Below are positions 12,601 to 24,400 of a stretch of 64,000 bases of DNA, piece by piece. The notes under the pieces are model-generated. The model was given only the letters and a program-made list of their open reading frames with translations. It was not told the DNA's origin and did no database searches. Within the stretch, counting starts at the first letter, position 1, and each line of letters begins with the position of its first letter. This DNA comes from Tubiluchus corallicola (Eukaryota > Priapulida > Priapulimorpha > Priapulimorphida > Tubiluchidae). Position numbers and translations under genes: made by a program. Location: positions 234,064 to 298,063 of the forward strand of contig JAQGDQ010000225.1 of assembly GCA_030141605.1 (NCBI GenBank), in the 5' to 3' direction.

Positions 12601-13517
12601 TAAATAATTTGTTAAGCAAACTCCCTCACTTGTCACAAAGTTCTGCAAGGAATTTTTACGTGACCGAGTAACTTTTTTCTTCTTTTTTAATTACATAGCT
12701 TACTTGATGTTATTTCATTAAAAAAAAGAAAAAATCCATTTTATACTGCATTTCATAAAATACATTAAATTATTATTTTAGCACTTCATCTGCCATGTAG
12801 TCTAATTAATACAGTCACTGGCATAGGCCAGCAATTGTCATGAATGTCACTATATTAGACAAGACTGCACGCCAGCAAAAATGCAAGTACAGCTGCTGCT
12901 CTAAAATAAGTTCGATAATACTTTAATTTTCAAAAATTATTTTTAATCACAAAAACGTATAACTAGAGCAATATAAAATAGAAATTGCGAGGCAGTTTCA
13001 AAGTTTCGAATTTGTTTTTTCTTCAGTTGTGTATTCAAAGATGTCACCACAAGGACTTCGATAAACAGACGCTGCTCAATCAAACATTCGCAACATTATA
13101 AACTTTAAAAGATTTTACATGTAATTTCTTTCTTTTATTTATTCATCTTATTTACCTTGTTTTATTTATTGATAATTTATTTCTATTTTATTTATTATTT
13201 CAATTTTATTTACTTATAATTTATTTCTTTGTCGACTGAACATTTGTTTGCCTATCAAATAGACAACAAGCAGACAAAATGGAAGAACAGTTAACAAACA
13301 ATTTGAAAATTCAAAAAAAGTTTAATATACTCACTTCTGCATCTTGTTCTGACAGCACTTGGTTTGCATTCTTATTTACAATGTACTTCATCCTGTCTTG
13401 GTGGTCTCTAGACAAGAAGAAAGATTCACCGGTAGCAAAGGCAGAAATCACTAGGACAACAAATCCACAAAACAACACGTGTTGCGTAATATCAGCCATG
13501 TTCGTGTCTTTAAACAT
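3446..13517 (-). CDS. MMP21: Matrix metalloproteinase-21 orthologue, five coding exons, 3' end outside the window
   Basis: Secreted zinc endopeptidase of the matrixin family; vertebrate MMP21 acts in left-right axis formation. Exons on the minus strand are 13335-13517, 10170-10917, 5102-5386, 4241-4483 and 3446-3624. Every intron is GT-AG and the phases agree, giving 546 residues with no frameshift. Order: signal peptide (about 7-30), prodomain with cysteine switch Cys139, basic convertase sites (170-173, 199-202, 234-237), catalytic domain (about 238-405) with [11 protein letters not shown] at 360-370 and Met-turn Met378, then hemopexin domain from Cys408. The MMP21 assignment rests on [31 protein letters not shown] and the extra catalytic-domain cysteine (Cys316), which I recall from human MMP21. 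There is no hinge between catalytic and hemopexin domains. The last part of the hemopexin domain, roughly 100 residues, is missing and must lie left of position 1. Confidence 0.93.
3690..4200 (-). mobile_element. Family C element inside MMP21 intron 4, split by a family D MITE
   Basis: The flanks 3690-3853 and 4085-4200 match family C copies at 17838-18305 and 51050-51515: AATATAAAGTAATTT, ATTGTTTTTTCAAAC and CAAATTTCAAGACGAATTTT. A family D element sits in the middle. The C copy also runs across the intron side of exon 5, so it makes up most of the 616-bp intron. Confidence 0.6.
3854..4057 (+). mobile_element. Family D MITE, copy 1
   Basis: About 204 bp with long imperfect inverted ends: the left reads GTGGCGTTTACG and then CATCCGGATGCGTATGCG; the right, reverse-complemented, reads ATGGCGATTACG and then CATCTGGATGCGTATGCG. 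A second copy in inverted orientation lies at 36796-37003. No coding capacity. It is nested in a family C copy and is therefore the younger insertion. Confidence 0.75.
4241..4483 (-). CDS. MMP21: MMP21 coding exon 4: hemopexin repeats 1-2
   Basis: Residues 406-486 plus one base. The acceptor is TTTCTTTTAG and the donor is AAAG followed by GTAAAT, phase 1. It encodes [34 protein letters not shown] and [14 protein letters not shown]. Cys408 is expected to form the disulphide that closes the hemopexin propeller; its partner should be in the unseen last exon. This is the exon most diagnostic for MMP21 among the MMPs. Confidence 0.93.
4600..4840 (+). repeat. tRNA-derived SINE-like element, copy 1
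   Basis: Pol III A-box-like TAGTTAAGAGC (4607-4617) and B-box GGTTCAACTCC (4650-4660) lie at tRNA spacing. Then comes GTCATGCCAAGGACTTAAG and a tail with ATTATTATTATT. A related head and body lie at 53200-53400. It is in MMP21 intron 3, on the strand opposite to the gene. Confidence 0.6.
5102..5386 (-). CDS. MMP21: MMP21 coding exon 3: catalytic zinc site
   Basis: Residues 311-405 plus one base. The acceptor is TTTGTATTACAG and the donor is ACG followed by GTATGT, phase 1. It contains [13 protein letters not shown] (structural zinc and calcium region), AHAW-like [15 protein letters not shown], the catalytic motif [11 protein letters not shown] with all three His ligands and the Glu, and the Met-turn SIMY. 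It ends [14 protein letters not shown]. All catalytic residues are intact, so an active protease is expected. Confidence 0.95.
6608..6955. repeat. Purine-rich low-complexity tract
   Basis: About 350 bp of GAGAAGAAAAGG-type sequence including AGAAGAGAAGAGAAGAG. It produces spurious Leu/Phe/Ser-rich open frames on the minus strand. It lies in MMP21 intron 2. Confidence 0.85.
8065..8140 (-). repeat. Degenerate tRNA-like (SINE head) sequence
   Basis: Minus strand carries GATTCTAATCC (8076-8086), a B-box variant. The same motif occurs in the better copy at 45712-45775. The A box is not convincing. Confidence 0.3.
10170..10917 (-). CDS. MMP21: MMP21 coding exon 2: prodomain, convertase sites, N-terminal catalytic domain
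   Basis: Residues 62-310 plus one base. It starts after a T8-AG acceptor and ends AAAAG before GTAAAG (phase 1). It holds the peptidoglycan-binding-like prodomain ([28 protein letters not shown]) and a cysteine switch reading TRCGNRD instead of the usual PRCGxPD. Three basic sites follow: RRKR-S at 170, RRRR-W at 199 and RWKR-S at 234. The catalytic domain then starts ([27 protein letters not shown]). The stretch between Cys139 and the last basic site is nearly 100 residues and rich in Arg and Lys. Confidence 0.92.
10918..13334 (-). other. MMP21 intron 1
   Basis: 2417-bp GT-AG intron. It contains the CAT/TCA-rich tandem region at 11650-12110. The rest (10918-11640 and 12110-13330) is AT-rich with no exon-like signal that I could recognise. 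Confidence 0.8.
11650..12110. repeat. CAT/TCA-rich tandem region with a duplicated block
   Basis: Imperfect (TCA)n and (CATCAT)n. A block beginning CATGGTCGG and containing TATCAGAAATAGGCG and CCACAGCTGGC occurs twice (about 11870-11975 and 11995-12080). It gives Ser/His-rich spurious open frames. Confidence 0.8.
13335..13517 (-). CDS. MMP21: MMP21 coding exon 1: start codon and signal peptide
   Basis: Encodes residues 1-61. Two in-frame ATGs lie 18 bases apart (13517 and 13499). The second, giving [12 protein letters not shown], begins directly before the hydrophobic core ([15 protein letters not shown]) and may be the true start. A TGA lies in frame upstream, so the protein does not extend further. 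The residues after the core, ESFFLSRD, resemble the mature N-terminus of human MMP21. The exon ends in GCAGAA followed by GTGAGT, phase 0. Confidence 0.88.
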
Positions 13518-13613
13518 TTGATAGTCAATTCTCGCTTTAAATCACACGTTAATCCAATCAAGGTTCACAGGTCACCACAGTTCCTTGTCTGAGATTTCAA
13601 ACCTCAAAGTTGT
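13518..13613 (-). other. MMP21: MMP21 5'UTR part of exon with upstream splice acceptor
   Basis: On the minus strand a run of eight T followed by GCAG ends at 13614. This is a textbook 3' splice site 96 bases before the first ATG. It implies at least one further non-coding exon upstream (higher coordinates), so the promoter is not directly here. Inferred from the splice signal only. Confidence 0.6.
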
Positions 13614-14325
13614 CTGCAAAAAAAACATTATACGTTTTTGGCAACATATTAGCATCAACTAGTTTCCGTTACCTGCTCAAATCTCTGTTTACAGCGGCAA
13701 AGATCAAACAAAATGAAAAATGTTTAAAACGAAGTACTTCGGCTGCAAAAACGTTAACAAAGTCTTGACAACATTATTAAGCAACCGCAAGGTTTAAGGT
13801 CTGTCCTTTTTCATAAGCCACATTGTAGTCAATGCGGTTTTCCGAACATGGTGGTCGCTGCTCCGGTGTTGAGAAGGTGCAATCTAGCCATGACCACGTT
13901 TAAATCAACGGTTTTGTTAAATCGCAGAACATCAACACTCTTCTAGATGCGCTCAGTTTGTAGTAAAATCAATTTACTCACAAACCTCAGAAAAAACCTC
14001 AGTGCTGATTACGACTTGCTAATGTAATTAATGTTGCTGCGTCTAATTTATGAACCTTGTACTTGTCCAAAGATGTACGTAATTATTCAACAGACAGTTA
14101 ATTAAAATTTTACTTAAAACCGGAAGCGTACTCCGCAGCACCGCGGATTGCAATGGGAGCGTTAATTTAACCCTTGTCGAGTGGAGAGAGACTTTCACAA
14201 CAATAAGGTATCGATACATTCGTCTTGACAGAAGTTATGTCTTTTGTAATGCATGGTTAGCCGGTTACCGCCTATTTGTTACCCCATAATGTTGTGCTAC
14301 TTTTTTGTTAGACATAGCTGCCAGA

Positions 14326-14847
14326 TTAAAGGAAAACAAAATGATTCTTCATATCCTACCCCTAAAGTATACATTTTAACACCTATCATAATGCCGAAGC
14401 GTTTCTGACAATTGAGTAATAGGCTAAAAACTTAATCAACGGCCAGCGAGCCCAACTACTATGACATCACAAGTGAACATAATTTTCAACAGCACACGCA
14501 TTTCACGAAAAAAGTAAAGTACAGTGCCACAATACAATATTTAGTGTGATGTACAAAATTCTGCAAATTTTAAGTTTTAAATTCAAATTTTAGGTTTACC
14601 GCTGTCTTGACGCATGATCTTTCGAACGTGTGCGCCACATCACAACTGAACACATTTGAACAAGAGATATAGCACCTGTGTTTGTCCAATGTGTTTTCGG
14701 GATGCAATCGCTGGTACCTATCTAACTATAATAATTCCTTCACGTAAGTCATTCTTGAAAAAATGGTACATTCTTTTTAAAATGCTGTGTAGTTCTCAGA
14801 GTAGATTGTTTTGAGCTATAAGAGTTTTAAAATTGGTTTTCCTTTAA
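14326..14847 (+). mobile_element. Family B element, copy 2 (TTAA-flanked MITE)
   Basis: About 520 bp bordered by TTAA on both sides. Ends are inverted: left AGGAAAACAAAATGATT, right (reverse complement) AGGAAAACCAATTTT. The interior matches copies at 890-1432 and 24935-25670. No coding capacity. TTAA flanks with short inverted ends suggest a piggyBac-type origin; this is inference. Confidence 0.7.
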
Positions 14848-15284
14848 AGGTACAGCCAGACAATTAGGAAAACAGTTTTCATACAACAAAATATAGGTAC
14901 AGTATAAACAACTTGTTTTTTCGGTATGCCCAAAAAGAAAGCAAACAAAGCATCTCCAATTTCTTTTTCATAAATTTTATCACAACATGCTTCTTATACT
15001 AGCGAAGTGTTTTCAGAACCACTGTCTGTAAACTAGACAAACATTATCACCGAGTTACTACAAGCTGGTACATATACATTCTACAATAACTAACATATTA
15101 TAATTCATTGTGTAAAGCAGCATAAATACAAGAAAAATCCCTGAATACGATAAATGCACTGGATGAATATAGGCCTATCATAGCAACCAACTAAATAAGA
15201 CAGAAAGTCGGACACTTAGAAGCGGTATCCTTTACGACAGAATAAAATGGACAGAGTGTTGGGTAACGCTAATGGGGCCAAAGC

Positions 15285-15563
15285 TCACGTGAGGGGGATA
15301 TTTTTAAATCTCGAGCGTCGAACGTCCAAAAGCGAAACAAGAGGGATTTCGATATGGAACGAGAAAGCCAGAAACAACAAAACGCTCAATGCCGAGCAAA
15401 ACCAAATGCACAGACAAACCATCAGCACATGACCTCGAGTTCTCGAATTTACCATGGTGTAGGAGGAACTGGAAGGCGTCTGTGGCTGGCAATCCTGAAA
15501 AGAATTTGCTTTGTATCTTTTAAACAAATCAAGGTATTCGTCTAAATGTTCACGCGTGCTCAT
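15285..15563 (-). other. Uncertain open frame with exon-like start
   Basis: A 92-codon minus-strand frame starts MSTREHLDEYLDLFKRYKAN. A possible donor lies after residue 36 (CATG followed by GTAAAT). Read without splicing it gives a hydrophobic stretch. I do not recognise it. It could be chance: frames of this length are expected in 64 kb. Confidence 0.15.
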
Positions 15564-15700
15564 GCTTTTTGGCTTGCGTAAAATTAACGCATAAACTCCC
15601 AGATTTCATACTTAGACCTGGTTTAAAGCTCAAGAAAGCACTATTCGTAAATAAAGCTTAGAAAGCAGGACTACCGGAAAAAGATTCACCTGAAAAGACA

Positions 15701-15857
15701 AGGGACCAGTGGACAAAGGACCACTAGGCCAATGTCAACGGAAAATCATGTGACTGTGACCGCTTTGAAAGTGGCATAGCTGGTGATTTGTTCGGTTGTC
15801 CTTTGACCGGTAGTCCTTTGCCAGTTGGTCCTTTGTCCGATGGACCTTTGACCTACA
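15701..15857. repeat. 15-bp tandem repeat with an inverted partner
   Basis: Four units of a GTCCTTTGACCGGTA-like 15-mer run from 15798 to 15857. The block 15701-15728 (ACCAGTGGACAAAGGACCAC) is the reverse complement of the same unit, so the pair can form a stem. Confidence 0.65.
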
Positions 15858-15859
15858 GC

Positions 15860-16159
15860 CGTATACGGAATGAGGTAAAAGGGACAATCTGGACGTCATT
15901 CTTTGTCAATTCAGTTCTGTGTGTGAGACCTACTCTTGATAATGGACTAGATTTTGGTCCTGACACAAGACCTGCCTATGAGTGCGGAGTTTCCAGGCGA
16001 CAAAATTTCGTGAAAAAAATGGAAAAGCAGAAAAAAGCTGTATAATGACTTCCAGTGTGTTGTGTATTGAACCCAGGCTGCAAATATCATTTATGCAGCG
16101 AAATCGTTTAAAGACAGGAAAAAGTTTATCATGCAACAGTTCTAATTTTGGCAAATGAC

Positions 16160-16190
<31 letters not shown>

Positions 16191-17830
16191 CTTTGAAACG
16201 CAGAACGATTGCGTAAAATATATTACGTAATTGTTTACCTTTTGAAGTTTCATATGACATTACAAATAGAACATAAACATACATAGTCCCTATAAGGAAA
16301 GTGTAAATGAGAACCAAATGGCTTAGCCACTGGCAGCCGCAATTTTGTCGCTAGGCTGTTCTCCATTCTCAAAATCACTTGAAAAATTGCTCTGAAATAG
16401 GGCAATCAACTGAAATCAACTTCCCATTGCTATGTAAACATAGATAACACCGCACTGTTAAATTATTACTCCGCGTCTTATGCACAGGTACTAAATGAAT
16501 TGATCCTTATAAAACAATGGATAAGAAAAAACCAGACGTCATGCGCAAGAACACTGAAAAAAGTCAATCGTGAAACCTAAACTTGGATTACCTGCTAAGA
16601 CAGCCATGTAACTGTAGATTTCCTGTAAAGCCTTGACATGCACAAAGCCGCATTGCATACTGCTTTCTTATGACCTCAATAACTCTATGTGCCTAACCAT
16701 TGTCTGAACCCATGAACAAATTACTTAAATCCCGCAGCAAATTATGCAACGGCAAAGGCAGGCAATTTCCTGTTGTTGGTCAAGTCCTGTATACATGTTA
16801 AGTGAGCAGTAGAGAGAAAGCACTGGTCACTTCACGGCCGCTTGACTCCTTGTGTGTGTCCTTTTAATGTCCATTCCTGTTTGGTAACTGCCATGCATTA
16901 TGTTTCATTGTCGAGAGTGCTCTTTTCTGCACTAACAGCTATTGTCTAGAACAGATAAAGAGTCCTCCTTGGGTATGAAATATCCCTGGGTATCCAAGCA
17001 GGGAGTATCCCAGCTGATATGATTTCACACTGGGATGGTAATTTGGTAAAGTGGCAATCATTATTAACCCTGCCATTGCGCAGCTTTCGCTGTGAATGTT
17101 TTTTTTTTCAAGAAGGATTTAGATATTCGTTCCCACCAAGCTGTATGGCAATCGGTATCTATAAACCAAGGAAAGAGATTAGTTTCTAAGCTACGTACCA
17201 CAACTGGCACGCCTCCTACAGGAACACGAGGTGCACAGACGAGTTTATAGGCGATCGTATTCTCAGAACAGCGCCATTTTACACTGCAAAGTTAGACAAA
17301 GTTCTATAAATTTTCCAGCCTTCACTTATTGAAGCAGTTAGTTGAATTTATGTTGCTTAACAACCAGCTAATGGCAATAAAACTAAAACAATACCGCACT
17401 CGTATCTGCCATACTTGTACAATCACGTTTATAAGTCCGCAAAAAAAGAAAAACTTGATAAAGTGATGGATAGTTTCGAACCATTCACCCCAATGATTCA
17501 ACAAGATGACAAAATAAATCAAGAAAAAGCAGTGAAGTTAACACATATGACATATTTATCACTTTTTGAAAGTTATGCAAAAATGAAATAAGAAATGCAA
17601 TTCTCGTTTTATTCGAACTTAAGACCTGATTTTGATGCTAGTTTTGAATTTAAGGATTTATTGAATACTTAAAACTGCATGAAACACGGCAAATAACGAA
17701 AAGGCTAGACTTTAGCATCGATTCATGCAATGCAGACATCTGATACAAATTACTTAACTTTTATTAAATGATCACACCAAGACCATGCAAGTTGACTAAG
17801 TTGAACAATGATGATGTCGAATGCCTTGAT
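15860..17830. other. Intergenic, little structure
   Basis: About 2 kb of AT-rich sequence. The only clear feature is an (ATA)n microsatellite at 16159-16188. No supported gene. Confidence 0.5.
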
Positions 17831-17837
17831 TCGGGCT

Positions 17838-18305
17838 TTAAAGGGACAGAAAATGCAATTTTAAGTATATCCCAAAAACTTTCCACGCAAAGTTATGTTA
17901 CTTAGCATTATGCTTATATGTTTCAAAGAAAATTCTTAATTATTTAAAATATTCGCGCCGCCTGGAAAGACGACAATCCCAGTGTGCACCACTGATTCAC
18001 CAAAAAAATCATTGATCTTACTAACAATATAAAGTAATTTATAAGTTTGCATGGTTAGAATGTGTTAAGAATGCCTTGATTATTTTTTCAACCCTTACGC
18101 AATGTTATCTAAACTTTAACATACTGTCAAAATAGCTTGCCTAACGGTCATCGCGGGAGTTACAATTTTTAAGTTTTATACAGCGTTAATGTTAGCCTTA
18201 GCGTTAAAACAAGCACAGTATGCAGTAAGGACGTGCATAGGTGACACAAAATTTCAAAACGAAACTTTAAGCTTTATTTATGAAAAGGGTTTTCTTGAGC
18301 TTTAA
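17838..18305 (-). mobile_element. Family C element, TTAA-flanked, near full length
   Basis: 468 bp with TTAA at both borders. Read on the minus strand it begins AGCTCAAGAAAACCC and ends GCATTTTCTGTCCCT. The ends are only weakly inverted (AGCTCAAGAAAA versus AGGGACAGAAAA). Related copies are at 3690-4200, 27920-28210, 36200-36650, 46960-47360 and 51050-51515. Confidence 0.7.
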
Positions 18306-20180
18306 CATATACGGGAACATTGTTGGGGACATATTGGCAAGATTCCCACCGACCATGAGATGGCGCAAATCCCACAAAGTTGCCGCTGCCTGCTTTGAAA
18401 CACAATTTAGTATAATGCGCATAATTTGGGCATAAGACCAATGAATGGTATGTACTATATTAGACTAGGCTGTGAAACAAAGACACATTTGTGTCCAACC
18501 ATATGTTGTACTGTACCAAAAGGTCGGTTGCTAATTTTTTTTATCTTAAGGAGGACCATTTTACGCCATTTGTTTTCTGACCAACGTCTTCTTGGGACTG
18601 TCCGCGCACACGCGTCAAACAAAAACAACTTTAGCTGAACCTGTGTCAGTAAATCCAAATCCAAGATCTAGAAATATTAATAATAGAAACTATTGGGCCC
18701 TGTTTTATTAATCATCGATGTCGTCATATTCATTATGATTATCAACACTATATTATAGTCGTCGTCATCATCGTCGGTCGTTTTCATCATCATCGTCATC
18801 ACCATCGCTATTAATAATTACATTAAAATTATAAATATAGTGCAGACGAAAAGACTATAACTACAATCGCGTTTTAACCAGTGAAAAGAAATATGCCTTG
18901 CAGTATATCTGTTATCAGATTTACACAAAAAGCTAACGTGCAAAATTTTTTCTTATCAACAGATTTTAAAAATAAATAGATAATACTGTAAATTTTAATT
19001 TTATTTCGTTTATTATATTTTCATACTATTTCACTTAGATTTCACTTTAAATACCGCTACCAGTAATATAGTTAATTATTAAAAGTAAGCCCCACTGTTA
19101 TAAGAACCACCATAATTAATTAATTAGGAAAAGAGAAAAGTTAACAAAGTGTTAAACAAATATCAAAAAAGGAAGAAAAGAAACAATTAATGGACTGATG
19201 AACTTCTGTCTGCAATTAAAAATGAGTTTGTAATGTATGATATTGTAAATATTTTGACAAAATTTATAAAAAACGTTTTATTGTAAAAGTCAATATTACA
19301 GTCATGACAGGTTTTAATCAGTTTTATGATTAGCAAAATTTCAACAACGTCATTCAGTAGTTTTCATTTTCAGTTATTCCAAAAATTTCTTATGATATAA
19401 AGGGTAATATATATGATATCACACTTATAAATACTATTAAATATATCTAAAAATTTACATGAAATATTGTTTACTAAAAATGCATTAGCAAAAATACGTT
19501 TACTGCATCGAATGTTTAATGTGTACTAAATAATACCTAATATTACTGAATAATATCGAATAATATTCTATTTAAATAATTTTAAATAACACTGAATAAT
19601 ACCGAATAATACTAAACAATACTGAAGGATACTGAATAATAAGACACAGTTCTATTATTGTAAAATTCAGTTTTGTCTGCGCATTTAATATTATTGAACG
19701 ATTATGTATTTTGTTAGATGCGATTCTTTAAAACTTTAAAAAGCTGCCATTTTTGGCAAAAGAAAGGCGGTATGCAATATATGCACAAGCAACACAATAA
19801 CAGAGTCACTTATAAATTAGTAAATGAAGTAATTGGTAGCAAATTGTGCGTTTGGATGTTGATACGGGAAATGTCAGTTTTTCTTTCCTGCGCTTCTTAA
19901 AATATCGACTAATAATAAAGCAATTTAAAAACAAACAGCACATAACAATACCGTTGAAATTTAGAAAACAGAAAGTAAGAAATGGGAGCACGAAAGAATT
20001 TTTAATTTTGCAAGCAAAAAATCACTCTAAAGTCTTCACCCTAAAAAAAACCAAGAAAACAACTTTTCAACTCACCAAAAATTTGTCTATAAATCCATAT
20101 ATGGCGCGACACTAATCCTGTCTTATTTAACACTTTTCCTTTTATTATTCTAGCGCTGTGAGAAAGTTTTCTTTGCGGAC
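18306..20180. other. AT-rich intergenic stretch
   Basis: Holds a short TCG/TCA microsatellite (18755-18815) and a degenerate 10-11-bp tandem of ACTGAATAAT type (19525-19640). No recognisable gene. Confidence 0.5.
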
Positions 20181-20194
20181 ACTAAAGTCAAGTT

Positions 20195-20290
20195 AGCATT
20201 AAATCTCAAAGACCGCAGAAGCTTCGGCTGCCGCGCGAGATAACTCAACTGCGCATGCGCGCAGCACAGGACGAGTTTCTGTGACGGAAA
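20195..20290. promoter_or_regulatory. Small CpG-rich patch with NRF1-type palindrome
   Basis: A local GC- and CpG-rich island in AT-rich DNA containing TGCGCATGCGCGCA (20250-20263), which matches the NRF1 consensus, and GCCGCGCGAG. No attached exon was recognised, so promoter function is a guess. Confidence 0.25.
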
Positions 20291-20777
20291 CAATCAAGTA
20301 AGATGTGTACAAAATGGAAATTTAATAGACGTCCAGGTACCAGAGAATGTCATAAATTAACTTGTTCGGCGAGTGTATAAATCTACAAGTGTAATCCCGC
20401 CCGACTTCTTATTTGTTTTAATCAACATCATTAATCTTAAACAGCAAACATTTTAAACAAGTGTGGAATATCGATGGTAATGACCGAGTCAAGGCTTGAG
20501 GAAAAATTAAATACAAGTGCAAATAATCATTTAACGAAAAATGATTTATTTAAGCCTTATAGAAAAGACGCCTTACATTGAACGCGTAAAATACAATAAC
20601 TGTGAATAAGCGAGTGTGATTAATTTTGACTTTAAAGAATTAGTCTGCTAAAACACTCATAGATATGATAATCGATCTCGCCGCAAACTTTGCTTTCTTT
20701 GTTTTTTGTAAAATGTTCTGGGTCTTCCATTAATAATGCAAATGATGGTTGGAAATGTTATTTAAATGGCAATCATT

Positions 20778-21127
20778 CCGTTAGTCAATCAGCCACCTAG
20801 TCAGTCAGTCAACTGGTCTTACTCACAAAGTTAGTCAGACAGTCACATAGTAATTTAGTCAGTCAGTTTGTCTGTCAAGCAGATGAGCAGTAAGTCTGAC
20901 AATAAATAAGTTAGTTGGTCAGAATCAGTCGGCCAGTCCCTCAGTCAGCGAATTAGTTCGTTGGCCAGTCAGTCAGTAGGTCGGTGGGCACCCAGTTAGT
21001 AAGACAGATAGTCACTCAATCTGTCACTCAATAAGTTAGTCAATCAGTCAGTCAGGTGCTCCTTGCTCAATCAGTCAGAGAATCAGTCAGTCAGCTAATA
21101 AGTTATTCAGTCAGTCAATCACTGAGC
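20778..21127. repeat. Degenerate (GTCA)n tract
   Basis: About 350 bp of repeated AGTCAGTCAGTCAACTGG-like sequence with many substitutions, so an old array. Confidence 0.8.
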
Positions 21128-21352
21128 AGGATGTTAGCCATCTAGACAAATGATCAGTTATGTACTATAATTATTAGTTGCTATAGTAACTAATCTCTAC
21201 TTTACTGACCATCTTTACTACTCTCAGCAGGTTGCAAGGTAAAACATTTGCAAGGATCTTATCCTTACAATTCTAACAAATTGTTCTCGCGTTAATGCTA
21301 ACGATGATTAGCCGGTTCTCCCACAAACCGACCCTAATTCGCCAAGGCGGTT

Positions 21353-21432
21353 ACTCAGGTAATTCTGACAATGCACATATTAGGACATTTCCACTCAGGT
21401 AATTCTGACAATGTACATATTAGGACATTTCC
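21353..21432. repeat. 40-bp tandem duplication
   Basis: Two adjacent copies of a 40-mer starting ACTCAGGTAATTCTGACAAT, differing at one site (GCACATA versus GTACATA). A recent duplication. Confidence 0.85.
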
Positions 21433-21439
21433 GGAGCTA

Positions 21440-24400
21440 CATGGCCTGAAGTCATCTGCGCGCAAATTTGACGACAAATCATCTGTGTAATGACTACATG
21501 CCAGCTTTAACAGGTAAGCGCTACCTGTTCACAGTAACTCGTACATAGGTATGTAATTACCTGTCCCCTGGTGGTCATTACGTCCATCGATGGTCACTTC
21601 ATTGGGTGGGTTAATCGCAAAAGAGGTGACAAATTGAGTTAATTATCAACAAGGGAAATGGGATGGTAATCATCCGGTAACAACAGTGTTTCTAGTTACA
21701 GTTGACGGTGGAAAAGTGACAGCTTGTCAACTTTGTAAGCTCAAGATCGTAAATTTTGCGTGTGTTTATAACAAATTTTGTAGTAGAAATGAAATGACTG
21801 ATCATAGATCATAGCTGGCAACACATGAAACTTCTCTTAGTTTAGGCCTTGCGTTTTGAAAGTGCAAATTTAAAGGTATCTGCGACATGAACAATATAAT
21901 GCTTGGCAGCTCCCGTATAACAAAAGAAACCCTAGTGTTTTTTCACGACAATTACTATGTGATTGATTTTGTTACAAAAACTTTGGATATTTTGTAAAGG
22001 CTTTTTTCTAAAGGATGTTGGGTTTCGGGACATTTTTCTGGGCGATTATTGGTTAACGTCTTTACGAAATGCATAGTCAGTCAGTCAAGTAGTCATAATG
22101 ATCAGGCAGGTTAAGACAATTATCAATAGCATCTATATTTCAAGTTTTATAAATTTTCAAGTTGTTACTCCGCTAGGCGTAATGAGACAGTTATTCCTGC
22201 GAATCATGTGCCTGTGCGTGCCGCATCATTTCTCGTAAGTCAAAGGAGAAAACTCACTAAACTTTTGTTTTTTTATTGCATTACAACACGAAAAGCATTC
22301 AGTTTTATCCAGAGAACACACCATAGTCTGCGCATGCGCTATTTCAAAGGCCAATCTGTCGTAAGTCGTAAATTGCACAAGTTTTGCGAGATGAAATTAA
22401 CCATCAAATTTTCACGATAATTCATTCTGTAGTAGGTTACTGTTAATAAACAGCAAAAACTTAGGAATTGCTTTCGCCCGATCAAAGATTTAAAATACCT
22501 ATCTACACAATTTTATCATGAGGCTTGTGGTCGAGGACACACTAAAGGAATGACCTTGAAATACACAGAGATAATAGAAACCTGAAGTAGAGTTAAATCC
22601 TATAATTTTAACTGTCGTGTGATGGCGACGTAAACTTTGCACTGTTGGAAATACTGTTTAGGTTCTAAATGCAATTAGTGTTCTAAAGACAAGAAAATGC
22701 ATAGCTTTTCAATATAGGGCAGTAACACGTGCTTACATAAACGAAAACACAATTAGCTTTGCTACTAAAAAATTGCCAGCCAATTCACGCTCGAAAGGTT
22801 TGGTTTAATTCTAAATATCGGTGCAGACGGTTTATTCATGTCGCAAATGTAACTTACGCAATTGAAATATTATTAAATTTCAAATTTCTTCAACTATTAT
22901 TCGTTCCAGGCAAGCCGTCATGCACTCATGGATAGGAAGTATATTTTTATTAATGGTCAGTGATATGCTTAACGTATACTGATAGTAAAAGAAATCCGGA
23001 TAATGTTGAATGAAGAATCGTTACAAATCTGTGATTATAGTTGACGACACACATGTGATTTTTGTTGGTCGAAAAAGGTTAAATACAAGAGTCAATTGTG
23101 TCAATGAAATTTCAGGAGCATCTTGGATTTTTTTAGTTTACAAAATGAAAATTACCTTTTAAGGAAATTTATTTCGTCAGACGTCAATGAAGTTCTTGTC
23201 ACAATTTGAATGCGGATTTCATAACAAGCGCACAGGAAAATTTAATCTAATTAATTCCACTAATCGATTCACACGTTACTAACACTCGCTCAGCCACTGT
23301 GTGACAGCTTTGCAGGAATTTGAAACACTTTATTTGCACGTTATCAGGAACTAAACGTCATGACTAAACGCCTAGCTATGTATTGTGTACAAATAATTCC
23401 AAATAACCCAGCCCAACAGCATATACATACTGATGGCTTCGCTAGTGCTAAGTCACACCCACCTACTGATTCAGTGGGTTATCTGCACTGACCAATGCAA
23501 GCCTTACCACCTCACCAGTGTAGGCAGATATAGAAAATAACTGGATAATAATTTACTTTACCAGTCAGTAGATGTGCAAGTGTCAAAATAACTAGATTCA
23601 TGCATCTTGTTCGTAATGAGAACTGAATTTAGCAGGTGTTGCTCACAAAAGATACTAAAATATTAAACCAGTTTTTGTGGTTTATTTAGTCTACATCACT
23701 GTGTAGATGACACGTGTGACTAATAGAAATTAGGTTGATAGAGGCTACCTCGTTTCTAGACTACAGTTATATATGCTGTAGTCTAAAACAGTCTTATAAA
23801 AAGTTTTAAAACACTGATTAGAAAGAGAAAAGCATAGTCATCCGATTGATCTGAAGAAGATGATGCAGTCCAAATCGCACACGTGCCTGTTTTTAGAAAC
23901 CCTTTCAAGAAATTGGGAAGGTAAAGGGGTATTCACATTTTACCGACGAAATACCTGTACGTTTTAGCCTCTAAATTGACACTCGCGATCGCGACTGCAA
24001 CACCTTGTAGCGACGAAATCCGCTAGTATTATACGTTAGTTGGTCACGAGTTATTTGGAAACCAGCGCAACGACGCGGTTTTCAAGGCGCTTGCGCTGGG
24101 CAACACGCATGCACAACACGGCGAAATTGCGCAGCAGACGAACCGACGTCACGGATAAGGTAACCATATCTAAAGCTACATAAACAAACATGCATTTGCT
24201 GCTGGTGTATTTTTTGGTTTAAATGGTACTACGCGCATGGGCTTCCCCAAAAGAAACAGGAATATGCTGATCAAGATTCAATTTCATTCAACGACGTCAT
24301 TGCCCGACACGTTCAGATTTTGAAATGGTTTCCTCAAAAAATACATGACCGAGATAAAAACATGCTAACCGCGTGAAGATAATAAAACCGCAAATGTTCA

